From CAYSCZ01 sp964429655 (GTDB lineage: Bacteria; Bacteroidota; Bacteroidia; Cytophagales; Cyclobacteriaceae): a stretch of DNA of 12,964 bases. The stretch is from positions 1-12,964 of the forward strand of contig CAYSCZ010000078.1 of the NCBI GenBank assembly GCA_964429655.1, read 5' to 3'. Position 1 is the first letter of the stretch; each line of letters opens with the position of its first letter. Position numbers and translations under genes: made by a program. Below, piece after piece: positions 1 to 9,000 of this stretch. The notes below the pieces were generated by a model. The model was not told where the DNA came from, made no database searches, and saw only the letters and a program-made list of their open reading frames with translations.

Positions 1-1
1 A

Positions 2-49
2 TTTTTTGGGCTTTAACCCTTCATGACAAAATTCCAATGACAAATCTGG
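2..49. repeat. Left copy of a 48-base inverted repeat shared with the right end
   Basis: These 48 bases are the exact reverse complement of positions 12917-12964. Here the copy lies just beyond the 3' end of the SGNH hydrolase gene. It holds two copies of the octamer ATGACAAA, at 23-30 and 37-44, 14 bases apart. Read on the minus strand it is open in the same frame as the preceding hydrolase, after that gene's TGA stop. A short GGG/CCC pairing at 8-19 is too weak, and has no T-run on the correct side, to be a terminator. The identity is seen directly; its origin (dispersed repeat, assembly artefact or mobile-element end) is not known. Confidence 0.9.
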
Positions 50-58
50 ATTTAAAAT

Positions 59-715
59 TCAACGCTCATTAAGTGTAGATATAAACCAATCATCGATTTC
101 ATTGACCCACATTTGATACATTCTCCCTGAAGGGTGTAGCCCATCACTGGCGATAAGCGTTGGGTTTTCACGAGCAGTCCTTGATATGGGGGTGATATTG
201 AAAAACTTAATGCCTAACGAATTGGCGTAATCTTTTTTGATGGCATTGTAACTATCTATTTCTTTAGCTATCTCTTCCGTATTGCTGCTACTAGCAAAGG
301 GTGTTACCCCGTAATCCGGAATTGACACTAAAAAGACCCTGGTGGTCTTGCCATTCGTAAAAGAAACCGCTTTTTCGATCAAAGTCTTTAGTTCTGCTTT
401 GTAGATATCGATCGGCATCCCCCGGTATTGATTATTTACTCCAATGAGTAAAGAAACAAAATCGTAAGTATTGTCACCAATCCCTGCTGCCTCAATTCCT
501 GCTAATAATTCTCCTGTCGCCCACCCCGTTTTTGCTACAATCATTGGATCATCCGCAGTGAAACCTTGTTGTCGAGCCCTATCAACCAATAAGACAGGCC
601 AACGCTCGGAAACCAAAACACTTTCACCGATTGTATAGGAATCCCCCAGTGCCAGATAAGCTATATTTTCTGTATCATCATCTTCTCCGGAATTATGTTT
701 GGTGTTATCTTTCAT
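59..715 (-). CDS. SGNH/GDSL-family hydrolase (esterase or lysophospholipase-like)
   Basis: The 218-residue protein probably hydrolyses an ester bond in a lipid, acyl or acetylated-sugar substrate; the substrate cannot be told from sequence. Block I is ALGDSYTIG near residues 22-30, with the nucleophilic Ser in GDSY. Block III is LIGVNNQ near residue 90, where the usual GxND is GVNN. Block V is SDGLHPS near residue 190, giving the catalytic Asp and His. The length is normal for a single-domain SGNH hydrolase. The start is supported by an AGGA about 8 bases upstream and by an in-frame TAA 24 bases before the ATG. No signal peptide or lipobox is visible, and the acidic N-terminus (GEDDDTE) makes export by Sec unlikely, so a cytoplasmic location is inferred. 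It is a single gene on its strand, with the end repeat directly downstream. Confidence 0.88.
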   Translation of the reverse strand: MKDNTKHNSGEDDDTENIAYLALGDSYTIGESVLVSERWPVLLVDRARQQGFTADDPMIVAKTGWATGELLAGIEAAGIGDNTYDFVSLLIGVNNQYRGMPIDIYKAELKTLIEKAVSFTNGKTTRVFLVSIPDYGVTPFASSSNTEEIAKEIDSYNAIKKDYANSLGIKFFNITPISRTARENPTLIASDGLHPSGRMYQMWVNEIDDWFISTLNER

Positions 716-1054
716 TTGTTTTTCCTGGTCGTTATCTTATATGTTACTAAGCCCATCATCTGTTTCGTCCGAACATCGAACCAAAATCAACAATATCAAA
801 ACAAGATATAAGTACTTGATCAAAAGCATTATTTATATACGATAAAAATACATTTTTCATTTTGATGCAGGAATTTAAAGGCTCTACATTTAAAATTTGA
901 TTGAAAACCGCCACAAAAATTTTATTTTTCAGGATAACTGTAATAATCATATGCAAATAGCAACTGTCCACATCAATCATTTTTTAGTATGACATCCTGC
1001 ATGTTTAGTCATTAGATATCTATTCAACTTATAGCGCACATCATAATTTAGCTT
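716..1054. other. 339-base intergenic region between divergent hydrolase and korA
   Basis: This AT-rich gap must contain the divergent promoters of the hydrolase (minus) and korAB (plus). I see no full match to the Bacteroidota TTTG / TAnnTTTG promoter pair, no strong hairpin and no RNA gene. A 74-codon minus-strand reading frame at 756-980 has no recognisable domain and an amino-acid make-up expected from AT-rich noncoding DNA, so I do not call it a gene. The sequence just before korA has no Shine-Dalgarno site. Confidence 0.5.
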
Positions 1055-2908
1055 ATGCAGACTCCAGTAAAAGAATTAAAAGAAGAAGTAGTTGTCCTTT
1101 TTGCCGGTGACTCCGGGGACGGTATTCAATTGGTTGGTGGTCAATTTACCGAAACCATGGAAATGTACGGCAACGATATTAGCACCTTTCCTAATTATCC
1201 TGCCGATATCCGTGCCCCTCAGGGGACGGTTTCAGGGGTAAGCGGATTTCAGATTAAAGTGGGTAGTGTGGAGGTCTTCACGCCGGGCGATAAATATGAT
1301 GCTTTGGTTGTGATGAATGCTGCTGCTTTAAAAGTTAACCTCGAAAACCTAAAACAAGGTGGAATCATAATAGCTAATGAGAGTGGTTTTGATGACAGGA
1401 GCCTAAGGTTGGCAGGTTATCCTGATAAAGAAAATCCCCTGGAGGACCATAGCCTGGATTCTTACAGGGTACATAAAATTGCTATTACCAAGCTCACAAG
1501 GGAAGCACTGAAAGACTCCGGGCTGAGCATCAAACAAATTGACCGGAGTAAGAATATGTTTGTTTTGGGTTTTATTTTCTGGATGTATAGCCGCTCCCTG
1601 GATAATACCATTCAGTTTATCAATGAAAAATTCAAAGATAAGCCTGAGCTGGCCAAAGCGAACATTGATGTCTTAAAGGCAGGTTACCACTACGGTGATA
1701 CAAGCGAGACTTTTGGCACTCGCTATGAGGTGAAACCGGCACCTTTGAAGAGGGGTAAATACCGGAATGTAAATGGGAACCAGGCTGTGGCTTTGGGATT
1801 AATAGCTGCTTCCAAAAAGGCTAACCTTGATCTGTTTTATGCCAGCTATCCCATTACTCCTGCTTCAGATGTGTTGCACGAATTGTCCAAGTATAAAAAC
1901 TTCAATGTAAGGACCTTTCAGGCAGAAGATGAAATAGCTGCCGCTTGTTCTGCGCTGGGGGCATCTTTTGCGGGAGCTATGGGTGCTACAGCTACCTCCG
2001 GGCCCGGTATGGCGCTAAAATCAGAAACGCTGGGACTGGCAGTAATGCTTGAGTTGCCGATGGTAATTATAAATGTTCAACGTGGCGGCCCTTCCACCGG
2101 ACTACCCACCAAAACCGAACAGGCAGATCTTTTTCAGGCTATTTACGGACGAAGTGGTGAAGCACCAATGCCCGTGCTGGCTGCATCGACCCCTTCTGAT
2201 TGCTTTGATACCGTTTATGAGGCCAGTCGTATTGCCATGGAACATATGACCCCGGTGATTGTGCTTACTGATGGCTATGTAGCCAATGGTGCCGAACCCT
2301 GGAAGTTTCCCGCATCCAAGGACCTGAAAGCCATAAAACCTCCTTTGGTAGAATCAAATAAGCACACTAAGAATGGCTATTTACCTTACCAGAGGAATGA
2401 ACAAATGGTGAGGCCGTGGGCTGTTCCGGGCATGAAAGGCTATGCCCATCGTGTTGGCGGACTGGAGAAGCAGGACCTTACCGGTGAGGTATCTTATGAT
2501 CCTGATAACCACCAAAAGATGGTAGAATTTAGGGCCAGAAAGGTTGAAGATATTTCTATCCCCATGCAGGCTATCAATCGAGGAGATGAACAATCTGATG
2601 TGGTAGTTTTAGGCTGGGGATCAACTTTTGGTGCCATTGAAACGGCAGTTAGGGAACTCAACGAAGAAAAGAAAAGTGTAGCCCACATTCACTTAAGGTA
2701 CCTGAACCCTTTCCCTAAAAACCTGGGGGAACGCTTAAGTAAGTTTAAAAAAGTGGTTATCCCGGAAATGAATAGTGGACAGCTGCTACAATTGATTAGA
2801 AGTCAGTACCTGATCGACGCTGTCGGACATCCTAAAATGAGAGGTTTGCCTTACACGGTGGAAGAAATAAAAAAAATAATAAACCAAGAGATAAAAGATT
2901 ATGAATAA
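1055..2908 (+). CDS. korA: 2-oxoacid:ferredoxin oxidoreductase, fused gamma/alpha subunit (probable 2-oxoglutarate synthase KorA)
   Basis: This is the large subunit of a thiamine-diphosphate enzyme that decarboxylates a 2-oxoacid, probably 2-oxoglutarate, to the acyl-CoA with electrons passed to ferredoxin. The 617-residue protein has the fused form: a gamma domain at about residues 10-210 (GDSGDGIQLVGGQ at 18-30) followed by the alpha domain from about 240. The alpha part shows YPITPASD at 265-272, TSGPG at 314-318 and QRGGPSTGLPTK at 342-353, all hallmarks of this superfamily. The last ~100 residues match the usual C-terminal domain. Its stop codon overlaps the korB start by 8 bases, so translation is probably coupled. 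There is no ferredoxin-like delta subunit, as in two-subunit KorAB enzymes known from aerobes. Assignment to the family is secure; 2-oxoglutarate rather than pyruvate or a branched-chain oxoacid is inferred from the KorAB-like layout. Confidence 0.93.
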   Translation: MQTPVKELKEEVVVLFAGDSGDGIQLVGGQFTETMEMYGNDISTFPNYPADIRAPQGTVSGVSGFQIKVGSVEVFTPGDKYDALVVMNAAALKVNLENLKQGGIIIANESGFDDRSLRLAGYPDKENPLEDHSLDSYRVHKIAITKLTREALKDSGLSIKQIDRSKNMFVLGFIFWMYSRSLDNTIQFINEKFKDKPELAKANIDVLKAGYHYGDTSETFGTRYEVKPAPLKRGKYRNVNGNQAVALGLIAASKKANLDLFYASYPITPASDVLHELSKYKNFNVRTFQAEDEIAAACSALGASFAGAMGATATSGPGMALKSETLGLAVMLELPMVIINVQRGGPSTGLPTKTEQADLFQAIYGRSGEAPMPVLAASTPSDCFDTVYEASRIAMEHMTPVIVLTDGYVANGAEPWKFPASKDLKAIKPPLVESNKHTKNGYLPYQRNEQMVRPWAVPGMKGYAHRVGGLEKQDLTGEVSYDPDNHQKMVEFRARKVEDISIPMQAINRGDEQSDVVVLGWGSTFGAIETAVRELNEEKKSVAHIHLRYLNPFPKNLGERLSKFKKVVIPEMNSGQLLQLIRSQYLIDAVGHPKMRGLPYTVEEIKKIINQEIKDYE

Positions 2909-3929
2909 TAAAAATGATCATACGCTTAAAGCGAAAGATTTTGCTACCGAACAGGATGTTCGCTGGTGCCCGGGTTGTGGGGATTATTCTATTTTGAAGC
3001 AGGTACAGAGTGTCCTGGCAGATTTTGGCACGAAGGCAGAAGATACTGTTTTTGTATCTGGTATCGGATGTTCCTCTCGGTTCCCATACTACATGAATAC
3101 CTATGGCGTTCACAGCATTCATGGGAGGGCCCCGGCTTTAGCCAGTGGAATCAAGTGCTCCAAACCAGGTTTAAAAGTTTGGGTGATCACCGGAGATGGT
3201 GATGGCCTCTCCATTGGCGGAAACCACATCATTCATATGATGCGAAAGAACTTTGATGTAAATGTGTTGCTCTTCAATAATGAAATTTATGGATTGACCA
3301 AAGGACAATACTCACCAACGTCACCGAAAGGCATTATATCAAAGTCTACACCTTTTGGTTCTATTGATCACCCTTTCAATCCTTTGGCACTATGCCTGGG
3401 TGCTGATGCCTCTTTTGTTGCCAGGTCTATGGACAGGGACCCTAGGCACCTAAGAGCAGTGCTGTCTGAAGCAGATAAGCATAAAGGCACCGCTTTCGTG
3501 GAAATTTATCAAAACTGCAATGTTTTTAATGATGGGGCATTTGCATTATACACTGAAAAACAAACCAAGACGGATACCACACTTTTCCTTAAGCATGACC
3601 AACCATTAACATTCGGGGAAGGGGAATCATATGGAATTGTACTCGATGGATTTACTCCTAAAGTAGTTTCCATGGCTGATAATAGTAAAAATGATCTCTG
3701 GATACATGATGAATCGGATCGTATCAAAGCGAGTATTTTAACCCGGTTCTTTACCGATTCAGTGAATAAACAGACTACTATACCCCGACCATTCGGCGTT
3801 TTTTACAGGGAACAAAGAGAGACCTATGAGGACCAGATATCAAATCAAATCGAGGAAGCCATCTCAAAAAATGGTGCGGGTGATCTCGATGAATTGCTGG
3901 AAGGCAATGATAGCTGGGAGATAAAATAA
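2901..3929 (+). CDS. korB: 2-oxoacid:ferredoxin oxidoreductase, beta subunit (probable 2-oxoglutarate synthase KorB)
   Basis: This is the thiamine-diphosphate and iron-sulfur subunit that works with the KorA protein encoded just upstream. The protein has 342 residues, the usual length. WCPGCGD gives Cys23 and Cys26, GIGC gives Cys57, and QNCNVFNDG gives Cys206; these four match the known 4Fe-4S ligands of the family. The TPP/Mg-binding motif GDGDGLSIGGNH starts at Gly98, followed by NNEIYGLTKGQYSPTS near 126-141. The ATG lies inside the last codons of korA, so the two form an operon and probably a fixed-ratio complex. The gene ends with Glu-Ile-Lys-stop inside a perfect palindrome shared with the convergent amylase gene. 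No ferredoxin gene is nearby, so the electron acceptor is encoded elsewhere. Confidence 0.93.
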   Translation: MNNKNDHTLKAKDFATEQDVRWCPGCGDYSILKQVQSVLADFGTKAEDTVFVSGIGCSSRFPYYMNTYGVHSIHGRAPALASGIKCSKPGLKVWVITGDGDGLSIGGNHIIHMMRKNFDVNVLLFNNEIYGLTKGQYSPTSPKGIISKSTPFGSIDHPFNPLALCLGADASFVARSMDRDPRHLRAVLSEADKHKGTAFVEIYQNCNVFNDGAFALYTEKQTKTDTTLFLKHDQPLTFGEGESYGIVLDGFTPKVVSMADNSKNDLWIHDESDRIKASILTRFFTDSVNKQTTIPRPFGVFYREQRETYEDQISNQIEEAISKNGAGDLDELLEGNDSWEIK

Positions 3930-3945
3930 GAAATTATTTTATCTC
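3918..3945. terminator. Palindrome across the convergent korB and amylase stop codons; candidate bidirectional terminator
   Basis: The arms GAGATAAAATAA (3918-3929) and TTATTTTATCTC (3934-3945) are perfect reverse complements around a 4-base spacer GAAA. Each arm encodes Glu-Ile-Lys-stop, one for each gene, so the same 12 bases end both proteins. In the korB transcript the loop would be a GNRA-type GAAA tetraloop. The stem is mostly A-U and no T-run follows on either strand beyond the T-rich arm, so this is not a classical intrinsic terminator. It could still stop or stabilise both transcripts. Confidence 0.45.
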
Positions 3946-5772
3946 GTAAATATTCGCACTCATTCTAGGTATTTCCATTGATTCTCCTAATCTGCTTGAT
4001 TTCTGGGTCATTATATCCGTTGCATTTTTATGGCCTTTTAAAAATTCATCAAAGCGATTCAGGGACAAATTTTTACTTTCCGGGTTCATATTAACCACTA
4101 CCATTACTTTCTCATCATTTGTATGACGAAAATAAACGTAAATATTATCCTCAGGAACAAAGTGGGTCAGCTTCCCATCGTGTATGGCTTTAGCATTTTT
4201 TCTCCAGTTTGTGATTTTCTTAACATGTTCGAATGCTTCATTTTCTTTTGGGGTCCTTCCTGATTCCAGAAAAACACTTCTTTCGTCACCGGGCCATCCG
4301 CCCTTCATGTCAGGCCTTTTTCTGCCATCACCGTCCACAGCGTCATTTGCCAGCATAAGTTCTGTTCCGTAATAAACCTGGGGTATCCCTCGCATAGTCA
4401 TAAGGATATTGTAAGCAATCTTGAATTTCTCTTTATTTTCATCCACCACTGTAAAGAACCTTTCCAAATCATGATTATCAAGAAATATCACATTTTTCAT
4501 AGGGTCTGAGTACAGGTGGTCCTGAGTTAGTGTATAGTAAAGAGCAGCCAGGCCGGATGTCCATCCGAAGTCCTGATTCATTGCATCCCGGACACCATAT
4601 TGAAATGGAAAATCAGTTACACTGGGTAAGTATGAATTATAACCATCATTTTGACCTTCTTTATCCTCCTGCCAGAAAGATTCAGAAGCGGGGTTTTGGA
4701 CCCATGCTTCACCAACAACATTAAAATTTGGATAGGCTTCAAGTATTTCTTTAGCCCATCTTCTCATATAGTCCTTGTATGGGTAAACATAGGTATCCAT
4801 CCTAATACCGTCTATACCGCTGTACTCGATCCACCAAATTGTATTTTGAATAAGATAATCAGCCAACAGTTCATTTTCCTGATTGAGGTCTGGCATTGAT
4901 GGAACAAACCACGCTTTTTGCAGCTTATCCATATCATATTGCGAAGCATGAGGATCATTCTGAGCAGCACCCCTATAGTTTGTGGTACCATATTTTTCAA
5001 TGCTATGAAACCAATCATTTGTTGGTGGGTCTTTTAGCCATGGGTGTTGGTCACCGATATGGTTATGGATCATGTCCATAATCACTTTGATATCATTATC
5101 ATGGCATGTTTTTACAAAATTTTTATACTCCTCAATTGTTCCAAATCTCCGGTCTATTTTATACAAATCAGTAGCTGCATAGCCATGATAGGCGCCGTAT
5201 TCAGGTGTCATATCATTTTCAAAAACCGGGGTGGTCCATACAGCAGTCATCCCAAGTTCCTTTATGTATACCAATTTATCTTTGATACCAACAATATCAC
5301 CACCATGCCTGCCATTTGGATTAGACCGGTCAGCTTTTTCCAACATATCGGCAAAGCTGTCATTATCAGGATTGCCATTAGCGAACCGGTCTGGCATCAA
5401 AAGATAAATCACGTCTTCACTGTCAAATCCCTGGTTTTTGGAAGCGTCATTTTCACGCTGTTTTAATTCGTAGTTAATGGATTTGCCGTTACTGAAATTT
5501 ATTGAAAAATTACCGGCGGATGCCTCATTACTTATATTTAGGTATAAAAAAAGGTAGTTTTTAGACCCCCCGGATGATTGGCTGGTGATCTCAATACCTT
5601 GTTGATTAATGGAAGCGGTAGCTTCACCAATATTATCTTCATAGACCATTAATTGAAGCTGATCTGTAGGCATATTGGTCCACCAAAACGGAGGATCCGT
5701 CTTTTGTGCATTGGTCTTCAATGTTGAGCATACTATAAGTAATGCAGACAATAAGCTAATTCGGTTAATCAT
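3934..5772 (-). CDS. Secreted GH13 alpha-amylase / neopullulanase-like glycosidase (SusA-like)
   Basis: This enzyme should cleave alpha-1,4 (possibly also alpha-1,6) glucan links in starch-type or malto-oligosaccharides outside the cytoplasm. I start it at the ATG at 5772, giving 612 residues with a clear signal peptide (MINRISLLSALLIVCSTLKT, cleavage near Ala22-Gln23); the frame is open 40 codons further up, but that extension hides the signal peptide. Residues ~24-105 form a beta-rich N-terminal domain as in cyclomaltodextrinase-type enzymes, and the GH13 barrel starts near 118 (VIYLLMPDRFANG). Conserved regions are DMIHNH (Asp233, His238), GIRMD (nucleophile Asp326), VVGEAW (acid/base Glu355) and FLDNHD (Asp435), so it should be active. 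A small beta domain closes the C-terminus, ending Glu-Ile-Lys. It converges on korB with a 4-base gap and diverges from the propeller kinase. Exact substrate is inferred. Confidence 0.93.
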   Translation of the reverse strand: MINRISLLSALLIVCSTLKTNAQKTDPPFWWTNMPTDQLQLMVYEDNIGEATASINQQGIEITSQSSGGSKNYLFLYLNISNEASAGNFSINFSNGKSINYELKQRENDASKNQGFDSEDVIYLLMPDRFANGNPDNDSFADMLEKADRSNPNGRHGGDIVGIKDKLVYIKELGMTAVWTTPVFENDMTPEYGAYHGYAATDLYKIDRRFGTIEEYKNFVKTCHDNDIKVIMDMIHNHIGDQHPWLKDPPTNDWFHSIEKYGTTNYRGAAQNDPHASQYDMDKLQKAWFVPSMPDLNQENELLADYLIQNTIWWIEYSGIDGIRMDTYVYPYKDYMRRWAKEILEAYPNFNVVGEAWVQNPASESFWQEDKEGQNDGYNSYLPSVTDFPFQYGVRDAMNQDFGWTSGLAALYYTLTQDHLYSDPMKNVIFLDNHDLERFFTVVDENKEKFKIAYNILMTMRGIPQVYYGTELMLANDAVDGDGRKRPDMKGGWPGDERSVFLESGRTPKENEAFEHVKKITNWRKNAKAIHDGKLTHFVPEDNIYVYFRHTNDEKVMVVVNMNPESKNLSLNRFDEFLKGHKNATDIMTQKSSRLGESMEIPRMSANIYEIK

Positions 5773-6005
5773 AAAGCTGGTATATGTTAATTGCAGATTA
5801 AAATTATTTGTACTAATATCTATCTTTATTTTCCAATTTCTAAAAAGCAGATTTAAAAATTCATTAAAGACTCCATAAATAAAACTATTCAAAATTAAAT
5901 TTTTTAATTAAAAGCATGTATAATTATTAAATTCCGTGAAAATACCTATAGAACCTTATTTATATCTTCTTAATTTAACTAATTTAATCATATAATTATC
6001 CGTTT
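5773..6005. other. Shared divergent upstream region of amylase and propeller kinase
   Basis: These 233 very AT-rich bases hold the start regions of both divergent genes. No Shine-Dalgarno site is evident for either. A TATAAT hexamer at 5991-5996 is too close to the kinase ATG (6006) to be a normal -10 unless the message is leaderless. The only motif worth noting for the amylase is the TAATTTTG listed separately. I see no clear operator repeat. Confidence 0.4.
5890..5897 (-). promoter_or_regulatory. Possible Bacteroidota -7 element for the amylase gene
   Basis: On the minus strand these bases read TAATTTTG, a full match to the Bacteroidota -7 consensus TAnnTTTG. It sits 118 bases upstream of the chosen amylase ATG (5772) and overlaps the start of the longer reading frame, which favours the shorter start. 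No TTTG -33 box is found at the usual distance, and the region is so AT-rich that a chance match is quite possible. Confidence 0.22.
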
Positions 6006-9000
6006 ATGAATTTATTATGTAACATAATGTTCCGGAGACTCCATGTAATAAGTTTTGTACTGGTATGCTCAGCGCTCAGTTCTTTAGGACAACTCACCAG
6101 GGTTGAACATTACACAGCCGTTGACGGCCTTCCTAACGAATTGGTTAAAGCTGCGGCGCAGGACCCAAGTGGCTATATCTGGGCAGCAACCGATGCCGGT
6201 CTGGTGAAATTTGACGGGCATAACTTTAAGGTTTACGGTGAAGAATATTTCAATACACCTTATGTTAAAGACCTGGTTAATGTTGATGAAGGATTAATAG
6301 TATCTACTGATGATGGATTGTATTTAGTGAAACCATCAGTTAATGAGGATCAAATCGAAAAATTAACCCCTGATTCCGATGAATATATTTACTTAAAGCT
6401 TGTATATCAAGATGAAACTGATAGAATATGGACTTCAAATAATCAACGTGTCATAAAATATGAAAATGGATCAAGTAAAGTATATGAGTTTCCGGATGAA
6501 GATCGAAGTGATGATTTCAAAAGGTCTTTTGCATTTTTTGAGGATGGGTATGGCAACTTATATACGACATCTTTTCCAGGCAGGATCCATATTTACAACG
6601 AAAACGAAGACCAATTTCAATTACTTAAATTAAATGAATACTTCGGATCAATAAACCATGCAACTAAAGTTAGGTCAGGCTTGGTATTGGTTGGTTCTGA
6701 TGCAGGACTTTTTGAGATATACCTGGATCAACTGGGTGATGCAAAAGAAGTAAATAAAGTCTCCGACGTCGCGGTCAACTATATTTTAATTGATACTGAC
6801 AGGAAAGTTTATCTTTCCCAGTTTGGTAAAGGAATCTATCAATACAATCTTGAGAATAATAGCAGGAGTCTGATATCCTCAGTAAATACAAGTGGTTATC
6901 TGAGTGAAACAGTTGACGGGGAATTACTTGTTGGCTCTGATAATGGATTTTATTTGATTAAAGATAATTCGTTTACCAATCTATATCCCGATCAGATAGA
7001 TAATTATGTCCAGGATATAAGCTTCGAAAAAGGAGGAAGGAAATTTGTGACCAATGGGGTGGCAGTCTACGAGATTAAAGGGAATGGCCTATCCTCAAGT
7101 GCAGAATTGTTTTACGAATTTGATGGTTTTGAAGCGTATTCTTTGCGAATAACAGATAATGGAATTTGGGTTGGAGGCAATGCGCCTGAAGTTAAATTTA
7201 TCAATTGGAATAAACGGGTGGAGACTGTTGACTTTTCGAAATACGGCACTTCAGTATATTATTTGGGGTATGACGTTTATAAAAATCTTTGGATATCACT
7301 TAACGGACACCAGGGTATAATCCAATATAGCAGAAGGGAAGGTACAAAGGTTTATGGTCCGGAGGAAGGTGTAAATGCAACCGCAAGCGCTATTTATACT
7401 GATGAATCAGGTAAAGTTTTACTCGGTATTCCCGATAAGAATAGTTACTTACTGGAATATCAAAGAGGGGATGATTCATTTGAGGACTTGAGTGTTGATA
7501 TCGCGCAATTTGGTATTGTAGAAGATGAAATAGGTGGAAGTTTTAGAATAGAGGACCTGGCTATTGATGATCAGAACAGAATATGGTTGGCATCCAGGAA
7601 TGGTTTATTGGTGATGAATGCTGATGAAGATCAGTATCGAAGGATAGACAATGGTATTTATACCAATACCACGATTAAAAGCCTTTCAATTAATGATCAA
7701 GGTCAGCTATGGTTTGGGTGGAGTAATGGGCTAAGCACATTAGAGAATGATCAGGTCATAACCTACAATGAAAGAAATGGTATACCTTCCAAACTGTTGT
7801 CTTTCAGGTCTATAAGGTTTGATGATAAAAATTATGTTTGGGTGGGGTCTAATGAGGGAATTGGGATTAGCACCGCATCGCGTTTGAAAATCCCTAAAAC
7901 AAAAACACCTTTCTTTAATAACCTCGAGTCCTCTAATACTAGTCTTTCGCTTCAGCTAGATGAATTGACGCTGAAGACAAATGATTATTTAAGGCTAAAC
8001 TTCTTAAGTCTTGAATACCCTGCTTCCATTGTTGATTACCAGATTAAAATTGATAATATAAATGAAGCGTGGCGTAGTCCGGAAGAAGCAAGAGTGGTCT
8101 CCCTGTCTAATTTAGACCCCGGTGACTACCGGATCGCTGTAAGGGCAAGGAAATCTCCCAGCGCTCTTTGGTCTGATCCTTTATATGCTTCATTAAAGGT
8201 TAATAGCTTATGGTATAATACCTGGTGGGGCATTCTGTCCATTGCTCTGGCGGCTGTTGGCGTAGTTCTAGGCGCAGTGGAATATACCAGGGCAAGATAT
8301 CGCAAAAGAAACCGTGAGTTGCAGAAGATTGTAGATGAACGTACAGTTGAGCTGAAAGAAGAGATAGCAAAAGTGGACTACTTGAATAAGCAGGCTGAAA
8401 CGGTTTTCGGAAACGTGAAGCAAGGGATATTTCTTCTCGACCAGAACTATACCATAAGCGATCTATATTCGAAAGCTACAGAAGAGATTTTTGAAAAGGA
8501 AAAGCTGGGTGGGATCAATTTTGTTCAATTAATGCGTCCAAGATTAGTGAAACGAGACCTGGAGGCTTTGGAAATGTTTATGAAAAACCTTTTCAATCCC
8601 CGGATCAAAGAGAAAAAATTAAAGAATCTTAACCCCGTAGAGCAGGTTGAAATGTATGATTCCTCGGCAGGAAAAGTAAACATTGAAACAAAGTACATCA
8701 GGATAAATTTTTCGAGGATTAGGGATAAAGACAAGATTTATAACGTTCTTGTGAATGTGACAGATGAGACCCAAACAGTTTTAATGCAGAAAAAAATAGA
8801 TGAAACAGAAGAGCGAAACAAAAAAGAGTCAGAGCAATTACTTAGTATTTTAAGGGTAGAGCCGGAAGTTTTAAGTGAGTTCTTAGATAAAGCCAGTGAA
8901 TCTATAAAAGGCATATCGGAAAGATACGAAAAGGAAAAGGCACAGGACTTTTCCTCACTCATCAGCTTTACTTTTAATACCATACATAATCTTAAGGGCA

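Noticed and set aside
756..980. A 74-codon minus-strand reading frame in the hydrolase-korA gap
   Set aside because: No domain, no plausible ribosome binding site, and residue composition typical of AT-rich noncoding DNA.
5044..5466. A 140-codon plus-strand reading frame inside the amylase
   Set aside because: It lies fully opposite the conserved GH13 core and has no recognisable domain; it is a shadow of the real gene.
5773..5892. A 40-codon N-terminal extension of the amylase
   Set aside because: It would bury a good signal peptide, it overlaps the only candidate -7 box, and its residues look like translated AT-rich leader.
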